Positions 1-9,593 of a stretch of DNA of 64,000 nt are shown here, one piece after another. The position numbers and the translations under genes were made by a program. Origin of the DNA: Asanoa hainanensis (GTDB lineage: Bacteria > Actinomycetota > Actinomycetes > Mycobacteriales > Micromonosporaceae); NCBI RefSeq assembly GCF_900188485.1, contig NZ_FZPH01000020.1:1-64000 (forward strand), given 5' to 3'. The notes beneath the pieces were generated by a model. That model made no database searches. It saw only the letters and a list, made by a program, of their open reading frames with translations, and had not been told where the DNA came from. Position 1 is the first letter of the stretch, and the number at the start of each line of letters is the position of its first letter.

Positions 1-60
1 GATGACCTCGATCGTCGCGGAACGCTTGTGCGGATCTACACCGATAACAACCCGAGCCAT
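1..60 (-). CDS. IS110-family transposase, N-terminal fragment cut by the window edge
   Basis: The minus strand from the ATG at 58-60 reads MARVVIGVDPHKRSATIEVI and runs off the left edge, so only 20 residues are visible. The GVDPHKRSATIEV block is the characteristic start of IS110-family transposases (RuvC-like DEDD fold); its Asp would be the first catalytic acidic residue. The family catalyses site-specific insertion without terminal inverted repeats, guided by a non-coding RNA from the element's own end. I cannot see whether the rest is intact. The assignment rests only on this N-terminal block, which is very characteristic. Confidence 0.85.
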   Translation of the reverse strand, partial: MARVVIGVDPHKRSATIEVI

Positions 61-330
61 GAACGACAACGCCCTTCCCCTGGAACCCGACAAAACAGGC
101 CGATCGGCGGGAGGGCAACGCTACTTCGAGCCGGGCAGTCCCCTCTTGAGCCTCTCCACACCCCGGTGACCGGCAGGGTCCACGCCGGGAGAGAGCCACA
201 CCCCGCCATATGGGTGGGCAGCCAGAGACAGAGCACCCCTACCAGTCACCTCGACCAAGCCTGGCCGGGCCACGGTCGTAACACCATCCTCAACAAGTAG
301 CCGGGGACCGCTCGCTTCGCTTCGCTGCCA
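61..330 (-). other. Upstream non-coding end of the IS110 element, candidate bridge-RNA region
   Basis: About 270 bases upstream of the transposase start hold no convincing gene on either strand. IS110-group elements carry their long non-coding left end here, and it encodes the structured bridge RNA. The outer boundary cannot be fixed: IS110 elements have no inverted repeats and I have no empty site to compare. The right limit of 330 is arbitrary. Between here and 522 I see only an 11-base direct repeat (CGCGGTGGGCA at 335 and 360) and no gene. Confidence 0.4.
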
Positions 331-522
331 GCTACGCGGTGGGCAGATACCGCCGACTCCGCGGTGGGCATGTTCTCCAGAGATTCAGGATTACGCCGCC
401 CTACGGGAGTTGCTTGTGGACCGCGAGCCTGGCAGGGACGGGCCCCCTTGGGCCCGGCCCGGTCTCCGGCGGGAGCAACGGTCCGGACCACCGCCAACCC
501 GGGACAGGATCGTGTCTCTGGT

Positions 523-1113
523 TTAGAGCAGTGCGCCTTCGTCGTGTAGCCAGTCGACGAAGGTGCTGGAGACGGCGGCGCCGCAGTCGAGCATTTCGAC
601 GAGCAACGCGTCGTGCGCGCCGGCGCCGAGCGGCACCTGGATTTCCGCGTAGATGGGTAGCTGGCCGCGTTCCGTCGGGTCGCCCACATACGCCTTGCAG
701 AAGCGGCGCGTGTGGTTCCACTCGTTGACGACGCGGTAGGCGCGGTCGGCCCAGTCCGGCGGGACTGTCGAGTGTGGACGGGCGCGGATCACCAGGATCT
801 CGTCTTCCGGGCCTTCGAGGGTGAACAGCACCGCGTGGCGTTCCCACATCGCCAGCAGGCTGCCGTCGCCGTCGGCGAGGTAGCGGATGTCGAGCAGGTC
901 GAGCGCGTCGCCGAGGCGGCGGAGGGTCACCTGCTCGACCGTCGCGGGCCGATCGGGGGTCTCCCGGGGCACGGCGAGGGCGGCCAGTGGTTCTAGTACG
1001 GCAGCGTTCGGATCACGTTGCGGAGGCACTTCCAATCGGACGTTGCCATCCTCCGCCCGAAGCTCGGACTCAACCCCACCGGCGTGGCCGGGACGCCATG
1101 ACCACCAAGGCAT
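523..1113 (-). CDS. YbjN-domain protein
   Basis: 196 residues. The YbjN-type fold (structurally related to type III secretion chaperones) covers roughly residues 55-195, with the blocks LDIRYLADGDGSLLAMWE, RARPHSTVPPDW and YRVVNEWNHTRRFCKAYVGD that are conserved in actinobacterial YbjN proteins. The N-terminal 50 residues are variable and Trp/Gly-rich (MPWWSWRPG). The biochemical role is unknown; E. coli YbjN is linked to stress and motility regulation. I chose the ATG at 1113 because MPWWSWRPG fits the family start as I remember it and a GAGG lies about 10 bases upstream. A GTG at 1029 is the alternative. It follows the hypothetical gene at 1243 on the same strand, 129 bases away. Confidence 0.7.
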   Translation of the reverse strand: MPWWSWRPGHAGGVESELRAEDGNVRLEVPPQRDPNAAVLEPLAALAVPRETPDRPATVEQVTLRRLGDALDLLDIRYLADGDGSLLAMWERHAVLFTLEGPEDEILVIRARPHSTVPPDWADRAYRVVNEWNHTRRFCKAYVGDPTERGQLPIYAEIQVPLGAGAHDALLVEMLDCGAAVSSTFVDWLHDEGALL

Positions 1114-1242
1114 CGCTCGCGCACCTCACTCCCCAGCGAATCCGTCCGCGTACGTTGCGTTGGACCCGGGGTGACGGTACCCGGAAGGTCGGCGGAGGGC
1201 ATCCCCCCAACGGCAGGCCGGACCCGAACGGCCGGGTGCGTA

Positions 1243-1908
1243 TCAGCCGAAAGTACGAGGCGATGCCGGTTTTAGGGAGAATTGCTGAACGGGCGGTAGC
1301 CAGGCGACCCCGTACGGTGCAGAGAGGCCTATCCATCTCCCGGATACACGCACATCAATGGATGACGGAACCGATACGTCCGGCTGACCCAGAAAGCCCA
1401 TCCGGACTACTGCCTGGATCAACCGTTGTGAGACATCGACCGACGACTGGCCATCGCTGACGACGATCGGTACATGGTCGAGGAGGGCGTCGCGCAGGGC
1501 CCGTTGGCCGACCGCCCGCCCGCCGACGCCCTCGGCCGTCGCGGTGCGCAACGTCCCCGCGGCGGCCGTGGCCACGCGGCGCACCTCGTCGCCCGGCACG
1601 GACTCCACGACCCGGCCACCGGCGGCCGGTGGCAGTGGCCAGCGCCAGTCCGCGTCCCGGCGCGGCGGCAGCACCACGCCACCCCGGGCGACCTCCTCGA
1701 AGAGCGCGGCGGCCGACACCGTGGCGTCGCCGGCGGCGGTGCCGGGCACCGTGCGCCCGACCAGCACGCCCCACGGCAGCGGCGCCCAGAGCTGCACCCG
1801 GCCGTCCACCGGGCGCAGCCGGACCACCGTCGCCGCGTCCAGGCGGATCAACCGGCTGAGGAACGCGCCCGCGTCCGAACGGGACGCCAGCCCGTGTGCG
1901 GTGGTCAT
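1243..1908 (-). CDS. Conserved hypothetical protein coupled to the thioesterase
   Basis: 221 residues with no motif I recognise. It looks soluble: no signal peptide, no membrane segment, Val/Ala/Arg-rich, with short Trp-containing blocks (RVQLWAPLPWGVLVGR near residue 36; DWRWPLPP near residue 86). Its ATG overlaps the stop of the thioesterase gene (ATGA at 1905-1908), so the two are translationally coupled and probably co-transcribed downstream of ettA. I infer a conserved actinobacterial protein of unknown function. The coding call rests on the tight overlap and uninterrupted frame. Confidence 0.6.
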   Translation of the reverse strand: MTTAHGLASRSDAGAFLSRLIRLDAATVVRLRPVDGRVQLWAPLPWGVLVGRTVPGTAAGDATVSAAALFEEVARGGVVLPPRRDADWRWPLPPAAGGRVVESVPGDEVRRVATAAAGTLRTATAEGVGGRAVGQRALRDALLDHVPIVVSDGQSSVDVSQRLIQAVVRMGFLGQPDVSVPSSIDVRVSGRWIGLSAPYGVAWLPPVQQFSLKPASPRTFG

Positions 1909-2375
1909 GCCGGCTCGCGGGGCCGCACCGCGGCACCGGCCGCGTCCGGAGCCGGCTCAGCCGCCGGCGCGGGCTCCGGGCCGAAGGGCGACAGGAAGGA
2001 CCGCTCCTCCGCCGAGAGCCGGCGCGGCCGGCCGGCACTCAGGTCGTACGGCACGCACACCGACCGGGCCCGGCTGGCCACCGCACCGTCGTCGAAGAGC
2101 TCGTAGCCGATCACGAACCGGGACGGCCGGATCTCCTCGACCCACATCTCGATCCGCACGGTGTCGCCGTAGTCGACCGGGCGCAGGTAGTCGACCTCGT
2201 GCCGCGAGATCACCACGCCCTCCTCCAACGAGGTCAGGCCGTGCTGACGCGCCGCCGTGAACATGAGCGCAACGCGCGCCTCCTCGTACAGCGTGAGGAA
2301 GCGCGCGTTGTTGACATGCCCGTAGACGTCCATGTCGGACCACCGCAGGGCGGCCTCGTAGACGAACCTGGCCAC
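1905..2375 (-). CDS. Acyl-CoA thioesterase, 4HBT hotdog family
   Basis: 156 residues. Residues 1-135 form a single hotdog domain with the family signature RWSDMDVYGHVNNARFL near residues 11-27; its Asp and the GHVNN turn belong to the active site of 4-hydroxybenzoyl-CoA/YbgC-type thioesterases. These cytoplasmic enzymes hydrolyse acyl-CoA thioesters; the substrate cannot be told from sequence. The last 25 residues are an Ala/Pro-rich tail outside the fold. The GTG start lies 4 bases after the stop of ettA, so it is probably in one transcript with it. Confidence 0.85.
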   Translation of the reverse strand: MARFVYEAALRWSDMDVYGHVNNARFLTLYEEARVALMFTAARQHGLTSLEEGVVISRHEVDYLRPVDYGDTVRIEMWVEEIRPSRFVIGYELFDDGAVASRARSVCVPYDLSAGRPRRLSAEERSFLSPFGPEPAPAAEPAPDAAGAAVRPREPA

Positions 2376-2379
2376 GACG

Positions 2380-4056
<1,677 letters not shown>

Positions 4057-4195
4057 GGTGCGGCCTACCTCCGAGTAATTGTCGATACCGGCAGAACGCC
4101 GTCGTCAATCCTGACAGGTAGCCAGCCGAACGCCCACATCACCCCAGCGCAAACCGGCAAAACGACAAGGGTAGCCACCGCAAGTATGACCGCTT

Positions 4196-4210
4196 TACAC
4201 TATCGGTGTG
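4196..4210 (+). promoter_or_regulatory. Probable leaderless promoter of the toxin-antitoxin-like pair
   Basis: TACACT at 4196-4201 fits the actinobacterial -10 pattern TANNNT. It ends 6 bases before the GTG start at 4208, so transcription would begin at or next to the start codon. There is no Shine-Dalgarno sequence. No clear -35 element is visible. Confidence 0.4.
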
Positions 4211-4477
4211 ACCAAGAAGATTACCGTCAGCCTTCCTGACGACGTCGCGGAGCGGCTCGGGTCCGAGCGAAACGTCTCCTTCTTCGTCGCAGACCTCATC
4301 AGGCGGCAGATCACCCACGAGCGCACCATGGCCCTGCTGGCCGAAAGCGGCTATTCGATCACGGATGAAGAGATGGACGAGGCGTTCTCGGAGGTCCAGG
4401 ACGCCAAGCGGACGATGGACGCACGCCTACGCCGGCACGCCGAGGAGGTGCTAGCGACTGGTCGGCGGCCGCGATGA
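4208..4477 (+). CDS. Antitoxin-like protein, ribbon-helix-helix type
   Basis: 89 residues. The N-terminal ITVSLPDDVAERLG block (residues 5-18), followed by a predicted helix with FFVADLIRRQI, is typical of ribbon-helix-helix DNA-binding antitoxins; the charged C-terminal half (EEMDEAFSEVQDAKRTMDA) would be the toxin-binding tail. Such proteins neutralise the partner and repress their own operon. The GTG start has no SD and fits a leaderless transcript. Its stop overlaps the next start (ATGA at 4474), the classic antitoxin-first arrangement. Confidence 0.65.
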   Translation: MTKKITVSLPDDVAERLGSERNVSFFVADLIRRQITHERTMALLAESGYSITDEEMDEAFSEVQDAKRTMDARLRRHAEEVLATGRRPR

Positions 4478-4860
4478 CCGCATACTTCGCCGTTTTCGAC
4501 ACCGCCGCGGTCGACGCCTACATCAACGGCGTCATCCGCATTGGCCGCATGCTGGCCGGGGCATCGAAGAACGACCAACGCGTCATCGTTCCGGTGCTCT
4601 GCTTCGCCGACGCGCATCGCCGCGCCACGCCAGATCAAGCGTTGATGCTCGATCTCCTCCAGGCCCAACCCGCCGTCCACATCACCCCGGTGCTGGCCGA
4701 CGACGCGGTCATGGTTGGCGGCTGGTCCCGACGGCTGGGAACGTTCGATGCCGCGCAGGCCGCTCTGGAGGCGGCTACCCATCGGCTGCCGATCATCACC
4801 GACCGACGCGAGACCTTGACCCAGATCCTGGCCAAGGAGTGGCCGATCATCGACCTTTAA
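4474..4860 (+). CDS. PIN-like toxin candidate
   Basis: 128 residues. Position, size and coupling to an RHH antitoxin suggest a VapC/PIN-type ribonuclease. The N-terminus FDTAAVDAYINGV (residue 8 Asp) and C-terminal ITDRRETL resemble the first and last acidic motifs of PIN domains. The middle acidic motif is weak (CFADAHRRA, where Glu is usual), so it is divergent and might be inactive or another small nuclease-like fold. Its stop codon overlaps the stop of the convergent membrane-protein gene by 3 bases. No other TA gene is nearby. Confidence 0.5.
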   Translation: MTAYFAVFDTAAVDAYINGVIRIGRMLAGASKNDQRVIVPVLCFADAHRRATPDQALMLDLLQAQPAVHITPVLADDAVMVGGWSRRLGTFDAAQAALEAATHRLPIITDRRETLTQILAKEWPIIDL

Positions 4861-5387
4861 GGGCGGCGCTCGGTTACCGGGAAAGTGGAGTCTTTTCCGT
4901 TCGTGGTTTGGGTCAGGCGGTACGGGGTGACGCTGTAGGTGGTCGTGCCCTGGTCCGTCTGGTTCGTGGCCAGGTAGCCGCCGTCCGTCTGGTCGACAGT
5001 CGTCAGGAAAAGGGCGTTCTCGCCCTGGATGAAATCGCCGTCCGCCGGGCCGATGTAGCCCTGGTAGAAGAGCGTCCCCGCCGTGTCCTGGCAGATCCAC
5101 ACCTGGCGGTCGTCCTCGGTGCGGATGTACAGCACCTCCGTCAGTCCACCCGGCGAGCCCGCGGCCCCCGCCGCCTCCTGGGTCGCCCGCGGGCAGTCCT
5201 CGCCGCGCGGCGGCGCCTCCTGCACCACCGACGGCGTGTCCTGAATCTCCTCGACCTGCCGGTTCGCCGCCCGCTCGTCCGCGACCTGCGCGCCGTAGAT
5301 CCACCCGCCGGCTCCGCCGATCACGGCCAGCAGGGCCAGGGCGGCCAGGAAGGCCACCACGCGTGGTTTCCGCCCCGGTGTCGACAC
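4857..5387 (-). CDS. Membrane-anchored hypothetical protein
   Basis: 176 residues from the GTG at 5387. One N-terminal membrane anchor at about residues 10-32 (AFLAALALLAVIGGAGGWIYG) is preceded by basic GRKPR, so the remainder is predicted to be extracytoplasmic. The outer part holds two Cys (GEDCPRA and VWICQDTAG) that could form a disulphide, and Thr/Gln-rich beta-type sequence. Function unknown. A TTG at 5414 would add nine residues; GTG 5387 is preferred because it starts right before the basic anchor. It is convergent with the PIN-like gene. Confidence 0.6.
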   Translation of the reverse strand: MSTPGRKPRVVAFLAALALLAVIGGAGGWIYGAQVADERAANRQVEEIQDTPSVVQEAPPRGEDCPRATQEAAGAAGSPGGLTEVLYIRTEDDRQVWICQDTAGTLFYQGYIGPADGDFIQGENALFLTTVDQTDGGYLATNQTDQGTTTYSVTPYRLTQTTNGKDSTFPVTERRP

Positions 5388-5545
5388 GCCTATGAGCCTG
5401 ACATCCAACAGCAACCGAACGGAAGGATCATTACTTCGGGTGTACGGGTATCCCGTTCCATCGGGGTCAACCAGGCCCGTAACCGCCGCAACGCCACGCA
5501 GGTAGGCTCGACGGCGGACTCGTGATCACCGGAGGTGTGCGGAGC

Positions 5546-6949
5546 GTGACGGTTCGTAGCTCTTTTGTCGTTGTAGCGAACCGACTACCGGTTGACGAGG
5601 TCACCACCGACGAGGGGCGCCAGTGGCGACGCAGCCCCGGCGGTCTGGTGACGGCGCTGCACCCGGTGCTGGCCGAGCACAAGGGCACGTGGGTCGGTTG
5701 GGCCGGAGGCACCGGCGAGGAGGCACCGGAGCCGTTCGACCTCGAGGGCATCCACATCCACCCGGTGCCGCTGACCGCCAACGACCTCGAGCGCTACTAC
5801 GAGGGCATGTCCAACGCGACCATCTGGCCGCTCTACCACGACGCGGTCGAGACGCCGGTGTTCAAGCGGCGCTGGCGTGAGTCGTACCGGCAGGTCAACG
5901 CCCGGTTCGCCGAGGCCGCCGCCGAGGTGGCCGCCGAGGGCGCGACGGTCTGGATCCAGGACTACCAGCTCCAGCTCGTGCCGGCGATGCTCCGCGAGCG
6001 CCGACCCGACCTCAAGATCGGGTTCTTCCTGCACATCCCGTTCCCGCCGATCGAGCTGTTCATGCAGATGCCGTTCCGCGCCGAGATCCTGCGCGGGCTG
6101 CTCGGCGCCGACCTGATCGGCTTCCAGCAGCGGCTGGCCGCCCAGAACTTCGTCCGATTGGCGCGGCATTTGCTGGGGCTGCGCTACGAGGGCCAGGTCA
6201 TCGACGTCGACGGCCGGCCGGTCAAGGCGGGTGCCTTCCCGATCTCGATCGACGTGGCCGAGATGGAGCGGATGGCCGCCGACCCGGCGGTGCAGGCGCG
6301 GGCCAAGCAGATCCGGGCCGAGCTCGGCGACCCGCGGATGGTCATCCTGGGCGTCGACCGGCTCGACTACACCAAGGGCATCGAGCTGCGCCTCAAGGCG
6401 TTCCGGGAGTTGCTCTCCGACGGCAAGCTGAGCGTGCCCGAGGCCGTGATGGTGCAGGTCGCCACGCCGAGCCGGGAGCGCGTCGAGCACTACCAGACCC
6501 TGCGGGTCAAGGTCGAGCGCGAGGTCGGCCGGATCAACGGGGAGTTCGGTCGCGTCGGCGTACCGGCCGTCCACTACCTTCACCAGTCGTACAGTCGCAC
6601 CGAGTTGGCCGCGCTCTATTGCGCGGCCGACGTCATGATGGTGACCCCGCTGCGAGACGGGATGAATTTGGTGGCAAAGGAATACGTGGCGGCGCGCGCC
6701 GACACCGGCGGAGCGCTGGTGCTCAGCGAGTTCGCCGGCGCCGCGACGGAACTACGACAGTCGTTCCTGTGTAACCCGCACGACCCCGACGGAGTCAAGG
6801 AGGCGCTGCTGCGCGCGGTACATGTCGAACATCCGGAGGCCCGCCGCCGGATGCGCCTGATGCAGCGGCACCTTCGTACGCACGATGTCGGCCATTGGGC
6901 CCGGTCGTTCCTCAACGAGCTGGGCGTGCCTGACGTGGAGGCAGCATGA
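5546..6949 (+). CDS. otsA: Alpha,alpha-trehalose-phosphate synthase (UDP-forming)
   Basis: 467 residues, GT20 family, cytoplasmic; makes trehalose 6-phosphate from UDP-glucose and glucose 6-phosphate. Family blocks in order: VVVANRLPV at the N-terminus, GWAGG near residue 45, VWIQDYQLQLVPAMLR, FFLHIPFPP, GVDRLDYTKGI and TPLRDGMNLVAKEYVA. The GTG at 5546 was chosen because GGAGG lies 10 bases upstream (5531-5535); an in-frame GTG at 5522 has no SD. The phosphatase-glycosidase gene begins 73 bases downstream on the same strand, so the two steps of trehalose synthesis are co-located. Confidence 0.93.
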   Translation: MTVRSSFVVVANRLPVDEVTTDEGRQWRRSPGGLVTALHPVLAEHKGTWVGWAGGTGEEAPEPFDLEGIHIHPVPLTANDLERYYEGMSNATIWPLYHDAVETPVFKRRWRESYRQVNARFAEAAAEVAAEGATVWIQDYQLQLVPAMLRERRPDLKIGFFLHIPFPPIELFMQMPFRAEILRGLLGADLIGFQQRLAAQNFVRLARHLLGLRYEGQVIDVDGRPVKAGAFPISIDVAEMERMAADPAVQARAKQIRAELGDPRMVILGVDRLDYTKGIELRLKAFRELLSDGKLSVPEAVMVQVATPSRERVEHYQTLRVKVEREVGRINGEFGRVGVPAVHYLHQSYSRTELAALYCAADVMMVTPLRDGMNLVAKEYVAARADTGGALVLSEFAGAATELRQSFLCNPHDPDGVKEALLRAVHVEHPEARRRMRLMQRHLRTHDVGHWARSFLNELGVPDVEAA

Positions 6950-7022
6950 CCGAGCCTTGGCGAGGGCATCATCAGCAGAGCACGCCCGGGCAGGGCGGGT
7001 CACCACGAAGTGGAGACCCGTC

Positions 7023-9593
7023 ATGACGAACGTGGTCGAGGTCGATCAGAAGGCCGCCGGCCTGATCGACCCGGAGCTCCGCGCGGCCATCGGCCGGATC
7101 GCGCGGGTTCCGCAGCTCCTCATCGCGTGCGACTACGACGGCACGCTGGCCCCCATCGTCGCCGACCCGACGCTGGCCGTACCCCTGCCGGAGAGCGTGG
7201 CCGCGGTGCGGGCCCTGGCGGCGCTGCCGCAGACCACCGTGGCGGTCGTGTCCGGGCGCGCGCTGCGCGACCTCGCCACGCTGTCGCGCCTGCCGAGCGA
7301 GGTGCACCTCGTCGGCAGCCACGGCTCCGAGTTCGACATCGGCTTCGTGGAGCGGCTGACGCCCGAGCTGGTCGAGGTCCGCACCCGGCTCCAGGTCGCG
7401 CTGCGCGACATCGTCTCGGGCCAGCCGGGCGTACGCCTGGAGAACAAGCCGGCCAGCGTCGCGGTGCACTACCGCACGGCGGAGCGGCCGGTCGCCGAGG
7501 AGGTCAAGGCGCGCGTGGCGGCCGGGCCGGCCACCTGGCCGGAGGTCACCGTCACGCACGGCAAAGAGGTCATCGAGCTGTCCGTCGTGCCGACCCACAA
7601 GGGCACGGCCGTCGACCAGCTGCGCACCTCGCTGTCAGCCAGCGCCGTGCTGTTCATCGGCGACGACATCACCGACGAGAACGCCTTCGCCAACCTGCAC
7701 GGCCCCGACGTGGGTGTGAAGATCGGCCCGGGCGAGACGAAGGCCGGTCACCGGGTCGGCGAGCCGATCGACGCCGCCCGGCTGCTCGGGCTGCTGCTGC
7801 AGACCCGGCGGCACTGGCTGTTCGGCGAGGCAGCGGTGCCGATCGAGCGGCACTCGATGCTCTCCAACGGCGAGACGGTCGCGCTGGTCACCCCCGAGGC
7901 CAAGGTCACGTGGCTCTGCCACCCGCGGCCGGACTCGTCGGCGATCTTCGCCGACCTGCTCGGCGGCGGCCCGGCCGGGCACTTCGCGGTCGCGCCGGAA
8001 CGCGGCGGCCTACCGCTCGGCCAGCGCTACCGGCCCGGCACGATGACCGTCGAGACCCGCTGGTCGGGCCTGACCGTCACGGACTGGCTGGACAAGGCAC
8101 CGACCGGCGACGCGGCCCTGGTCCGCCGCCTGACCGGCAACGCCAAGGTCGGCCTGGAGTTCGCGCCACGGCCCGAGTTCGGGCAGGTCCAGGTGCGGCT
8201 GCAGGCGCTCGGCGACGGGCTGCTGGTGCTCGGCTCCAACGAGCCGGTCGCGCTCTACTCGCCCGGCGTGCGGTGGGAGATCAGCGAGGACGGCGGGTAC
8301 GACACGGCCCGCGCGACCGTCGACCTGGCCGAGCTCGACGGCGAGCAGCTGCTGGAGCTGCGGTTCGGCACGCACAGCCTGCACGCGCACCCGACCGCGG
8401 CCCAGGACCGGCAGGAGTCGGCCGAGCAGCCGTGGAAGGACTGGGTGCGCGGGCTGCACCTGCCGAGCGAGGGCCGCGAGCTCGTGGCCCGCAGCGCGCT
8501 CACGCTCAAGGGCCTGGCCCACGAGCCGACCGGCGCGATCCTGGCGGCCGCGACCACGTCACTGCCCGAGGAGCTGGGCGGGGTCCGCAACTGGGACTAC
8601 CGCTACTGCTGGCTGCGCGACGCGGCGATGACCGCACGGGCGCTGGTCGACCTGGGCTCGCTCGACGAGGCGGAGGGCTTCCTGCGCTGGGTCGACGGCT
8701 GCGTCGAGCGCACCGGCGGCCACCCGGAGCGGCTGCACCCGCTCTACACGGTCGAGGGCTACGAGCTCGGCGCCGAGGCGGTCATCGACACGCTGCCCGG
8801 CTACGCGGGCTCCCGCCCGGTGCGGGTCGGCAACCTGGCCAACCACCAGCTCCAGCTCGACGTCTTCGGCCCGGTCGCGGACCTGCTCGCGGCCGTCGCC
8901 GACGCCCGCGGCTCCGTCCGCGACGAGGAGTGGCGGGTGCTGGAGGCGATGGTGCAGGCGGTCGAGCGCCGCTGGCACGAGCCGGACCACGGGCTGTGGG
9001 AGGCCCGGCTCCAGCCGCGGCACCACGTCTACTCCAAGGTCATGTGCTGGATGACGGTCGACCGGGCCCTGCACGTGGTGCGCAAGCACGCCGGGCAGGA
9101 CCGGCCGGACTGGGTCGCCCTGCGCGACCGGATCGGGCACAACGTGCTCGAGCACGGGTGGCACGAGGAGGCCGGCGCCTACACCGTGGCGTACGGCGAC
9201 GAGGAGATGGACGCGTCCTCGCTCTGGATCGGCCTGTCCGGTCTGCTCCCCGACGACGACCCGCGGTTCCTGGCGACCGTCCTCAAGGTCGAGGCCGACC
9301 TGCGCAGCGGCCCGGTGGTCTACCGGTACCGCTGGGACGACGGCCTGCCCGGTCGCGAGGGCGGCTTCCACATCTGCACGTCGTGGCTGGTCGAGGCCTA
9401 CCTGCGCACCGGGCGCCGGGCCGACGCCGAGGAGCTGTTCGAGCAGATGATCGCCACGGCGGGCCCGACGGGGCTGCTGCCGGAGCAGTACGACCCGCTG
9501 GCCGAGCGCGGACTGGGCAACCACCCGCAGGCGTACAGCCACCTCGGCCTGGTCCGCTGCGCCCTGCTGCTCGCGGGGCTGCTCAAGCCCTGA
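7023..9593 (+). CDS. otsB: Trehalose-6-phosphate phosphatase fused to a GH15 glycoside hydrolase
   Basis: 856 residues, two enzymes in one chain. Residues about 10-260 are an HAD-type trehalose-phosphatase: nucleophile motif DYDGTLAP near residue 39, VSGRALRDL, and IGDDITDENAF for Mg2+ binding. Residues about 270-850 form a GH15 (glucoamylase/trehalase-like) module with GVRNWDYRYCWLRDA, DASSLWIGLSGLLP, EGGFHICTSWLVEAYLRTGR and LLPEQYDP. The first half dephosphorylates trehalose 6-phosphate from OtsA; the second may hydrolyse trehalose or an alpha-glucan. Start ATG 7023 has GGAGA 6 bases upstream. The 3' end overlaps convergent cysG by 11 bases. Confidence 0.9.
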   Translation: MTNVVEVDQKAAGLIDPELRAAIGRIARVPQLLIACDYDGTLAPIVADPTLAVPLPESVAAVRALAALPQTTVAVVSGRALRDLATLSRLPSEVHLVGSHGSEFDIGFVERLTPELVEVRTRLQVALRDIVSGQPGVRLENKPASVAVHYRTAERPVAEEVKARVAAGPATWPEVTVTHGKEVIELSVVPTHKGTAVDQLRTSLSASAVLFIGDDITDENAFANLHGPDVGVKIGPGETKAGHRVGEPIDAARLLGLLLQTRRHWLFGEAAVPIERHSMLSNGETVALVTPEAKVTWLCHPRPDSSAIFADLLGGGPAGHFAVAPERGGLPLGQRYRPGTMTVETRWSGLTVTDWLDKAPTGDAALVRRLTGNAKVGLEFAPRPEFGQVQVRLQALGDGLLVLGSNEPVALYSPGVRWEISEDGGYDTARATVDLAELDGEQLLELRFGTHSLHAHPTAAQDRQESAEQPWKDWVRGLHLPSEGRELVARSALTLKGLAHEPTGAILAAATTSLPEELGGVRNWDYRYCWLRDAAMTARALVDLGSLDEAEGFLRWVDGCVERTGGHPERLHPLYTVEGYELGAEAVIDTLPGYAGSRPVRVGNLANHQLQLDVFGPVADLLAAVADARGSVRDEEWRVLEAMVQAVERRWHEPDHGLWEARLQPRHHVYSKVMCWMTVDRALHVVRKHAGQDRPDWVALRDRIGHNVLEHGWHEEAGAYTVAYGDEEMDASSLWIGLSGLLPDDDPRFLATVLKVEADLRSGPVVYRYRWDDGLPGREGGFHICTSWLVEAYLRTGRRADAEELFEQMIATAGPTGLLPEQYDPLAERGLGNHPQAYSHLGLVRCALLLAGLLKP

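Noticed and set aside
300-330. CTTCG-type repeats in the IS110 flank as an inverted terminal repeat
   Set aside because: Simple low-complexity repeats without an inverted partner; IS110 elements lack terminal inverted repeats.
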